Source of the DNA: Acidobacteriota bacterium
GTDB taxonomy: Bacteria; Acidobacteriota; Vicinamibacteria; Vicinamibacterales; UBA823
Direction: 5' to 3'
DNA length: 16,542 nt
Assembly: GCA_002714165.1 (NCBI GenBank)
Contig: PAWT01000042.1
Location: 1-16,542, forward strand
The position numbers and the translations under genes are program-made. The notes under the pieces are model-generated. The model saw only the letters and a program-made list of their open reading frames with translations, ran no database searches and was not told the DNA's origin. Numbering within the stretch: the stretch's first letter is position 1; each line of letters opens with the position of its first letter. This document shows, one piece after another, positions 14,969-16,542 of this stretch.

Positions 14969-16233
14969 ATTGAGTCGACAATTTCGCCCATCATTTGACC
15001 GCCAGCCGCCGAATTGATCCTGACGTTGACCATGCTATTGCGTGTGGCCGGTTCGCGAAGTTGAACCTTCAGGTAATTGTCCGTCAGCGCCAATCCACCG
15101 CCCTCGAGTATAAGCGCCGGACGCACCGTGCCAATCGCAGAGCGTCGAAAGCGACCCTGAAGTTGTGCCGCCACGGCTCTGAGCTCACTCGCGCGACGCC
15201 GGACAACGTTGGTGGCGTTCTTTTTCGGCATCCGACTTGCTACCGTCCCAGGACGGTCAGCGTAGGGAAATACATGGACATAAGTGAGCGGTGAGTCAGC
15301 CAGGTATCGAACTGACTCGTCGTGATCGCTTTCAGTTTCGGTTGGAAAGCCAGCCATTACGTCTGAACCGATAGCTGAATCCGGTAACGCTTCGCGTACG
15401 GCTTCGACAACGCGTCGATAGTCATCTTTTGAATATGGTCGGCCCATCGATCGCAGGCAGTTATCGCTCCCATGCTGGAGGGGCAAATGAAAGTGCGGCG
15501 TAAAGCGGCCGCTCCTAGCAACAAGCTCGATCAGTGCCGGCTCGCAATCCATTGGTTCAAGCGAACTAATCCGAAAGCGGCAGTCAGTTCGTTGACCATC
15601 AAGTGCTTTCGCAAGTTCCAGTAACGACGTCGACGGACTTAGATCTCGACCGTAGGAACCGAGATGCACGCCCGACAAAACGATTTCCTTGAAGCCAGCA
15701 TCAGTTGCCGATTGGACACGCTCAAGCACTTCTTCAATCGACCGACTTCGCCCGCGCCCGCGCGTGCTGGGAATGATGCAGTAAGTGCAGGTCTCGTCAC
15801 ACCCGGTCTGTACGCACAGCATGTGCACCGTCCGACTTGGAGCAGCCGTCTCAAGTGGGACCCCGCACGGCCCATCGCCCGTTCCCTTTGGTAGCGAACG
15901 GATGAGGGCTCGCAGATCATCCGTCAGTTGTTCCTTGCGAGCATTTGGCACGACTGCTTCAACGCCTGGTAACGCTGAGATTTCTTCGGCCGCGCGTGTG
16001 GCATAGCAACCTGTCACAACGATACGCGCGTCAGGGTTACTCCGTCCGACACGCCGGATCATCTTACGTGCTGACTGATCGGCCGACGCAGTAACAGAAC
16101 ACGTGTTGACCACAACCAGGTCCGCGTCTTCAAAATGCGACGGCCGTCCTCCGACAGCACGGAGGTCTCCATCGAGGCACGTCGAATCGGCCTGATTCAC
16201 TCGACATCCAAAAGTGATGAGAGCAAATTTCAT
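14908..16233 (-). CDS. mtaB: tRNA t6A37 methylthiotransferase (MiaB-like, MtaB family)
   Basis: MtaB adds a methylthio group to t6A at position 37 of tRNAs decoding ANN codons, giving ms2t6A. The 441-residue protein has the three-part MiaB layout. The N-terminal UPF0004 domain carries cluster cysteines Cys10, Cys45 and Cys76. The radical SAM domain carries Cys145, Cys149 and Cys152 (GCDETCTYC, then IIPSTRGRGRSR). A C-terminal TRAM-like domain spans about 370-430 (ALILEGGGLALTDNYLKV). The opening MKFALITFGCRVNQADS is more like MtaB than MiaB or RimO, but paralogue choice rests on recognition only. The start is ATG 16231-16233, 18 nt after the purE stop, so the two genes are likely cotranscribed. 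Its end overlaps rlmN tail to tail. Confidence 0.9.
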   Translation of the reverse strand: MKFALITFGCRVNQADSTCLDGDLRAVGGRPSHFEDADLVVVNTCSVTASADQSARKMIRRVGRSNPDARIVVTGCYATRAAEEISALPGVEAVVPNARKEQLTDDLRALIRSLPKGTGDGPCGVPLETAAPSRTVHMLCVQTGCDETCTYCIIPSTRGRGRSRSIEEVLERVQSATDAGFKEIVLSGVHLGSYGRDLSPSTSLLELAKALDGQRTDCRFRISSLEPMDCEPALIELVARSGRFTPHFHLPLQHGSDNCLRSMGRPYSKDDYRRVVEAVREALPDSAIGSDVMAGFPTETESDHDESVRYLADSPLTYVHVFPYADRPGTVASRMPKKNATNVVRRRASELRAVAAQLQGRFRRSAIGTVRPALILEGGGLALTDNYLKVQLREPATRNSMVNVRINSAAGGQMMGEIVDSIYNSDVGVEGTPVSIRPANC

Positions 16234-16251
16234 TACTGAATCTGTCGCGAG

Positions 16252-16542
16252 CTAGCCTTCAACCTTGGCGGCTGCCTTCTCAACTTTAGCGACCAGAGAT
16301 GCTTTGTACTCTGTCAACTTGTCGACCAATGCAGCATCTCCTGTGGCCAGAATCTGGACTGCGAGGACAGCAGCATTGGTCGCACCGGCTTTTCCGATAG
16401 CCATAGTCGCTACCGGAACCCCCGGAGGCATCTGGACCGTGGCTAGTAGCGCATCCATCCCTTTCAGCGCGGTCGAATCGATCGGTACACCAACAACTGG
16501 AATAGAGGAATGCGCCGCAATAACCCCAGCTAAATGCGCGGC
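16252..16542 (-). CDS. purE: N5-carboxyaminoimidazole ribonucleotide mutase, C-terminal part
   Basis: This is the last 96 codons of a class I PurE, which interconverts N5-CAIR and CAIR. The frame is open to the window edge, so the gene starts outside; the Met at 16458 is internal. Readable landmarks are [20 protein letters not shown], then [20 protein letters not shown] and the family's [16 protein letters not shown]. The Ser-Gly-Asp active-site motif (GSxSDxP) would be in the missing N-terminal part. A lysine- and alanine-rich tail ([12 protein letters not shown]) closes the protein. The gene is followed at 18 nt by mtaB and is separated from the main pur operon by rlmN. Confidence 0.93.
   Translation of the reverse strand, partial: AAHLAGVIAAHSSIPVVGVPIDSTALKGMDALLATVQMPPGVPVATMAIGKAGATNAAVLAVQILATGDAALVDKLTEYKASLVAKVEKAAAKVEG

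Noticed and set aside
16252..16458. Independent 68-residue protein starting at 16458
   Set aside because: The frame stays open upstream to the window edge and the extra residues match PurE, so the Met is internal.

Overview
The window is a piece of bacterial chromosome, most likely from the phylum Acidobacteriota. The partial 16S rRNA gene at the left edge has the opening (AGAATCAACGCTGGCGGCG after the universal 27F site) and the 530-loop region that I associate with Acidobacteriota, probably near class Vicinamibacteria. That placement is from memory of 16S signatures, not a search. Base composition looks moderately GC-rich and even across the window. I see no insertion sequence, phage gene, CRISPR array or tRNA gene. 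The content is housekeeping: one rRNA operon start, a tRNA synthetase, a purine biosynthesis operon, two radical-SAM RNA-modification enzymes and three accessory hydrolases.

Layout from left to right. Positions 1-957 (minus) are the 5' part of a 16S gene cut by the window edge. Positions 958-1408 are its leader and promoter region. tyrS (1409-2614, minus) reads towards the rRNA genes. A Tat-exported calcineurin-like phosphoesterase (2642-3487, plus) is divergent from tyrS. A compact minus-strand operon then runs from about 13.7 kb down to 3.6 kb. Its order of transcription is M16 zinc peptidase, YycJ/WalJ-type metallo-hydrolase, purB, purS, purQ, purL, purF, purM, purN. rlmN (13859-14968, plus) diverges from the head of that operon and collides tail to tail with mtaB (14908-16233, minus). 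mtaB is preceded by purE, whose N-terminus lies beyond the right edge.

How the genes fit together. PurF starts IMP synthesis from PRPP and PurN formylates GAR. The three-part PurS/PurQ/PurL enzyme makes FGAM, PurM closes the imidazole ring, PurE acts in the carboxylation step, and PurB acts in two later steps. purD, purC, purH and purK are not in the window. The order resembles the Bacillus pur operon, with purC missing exactly at the purB-purS junction and purE moved to a separate transcript. The junctions are mostly tight (GTGA or TGATG overlaps, or 19-33 nt gaps). The exception is a 151 nt gap with two hairpins between purF and purM.

I found no new biological system. The points most worth a second look are these: the metallo-hydrolase reading frame has its conserved N-terminal motif upstream of any ATG/GTG/TTG but behind a good Shine-Dalgarno sequence and an ATC codon; a perfect 14-bp palindrome lies between the divergent rlmN and pur-operon promoters; and the two radical-SAM genes overlap by 61 bp at their 3' ends.
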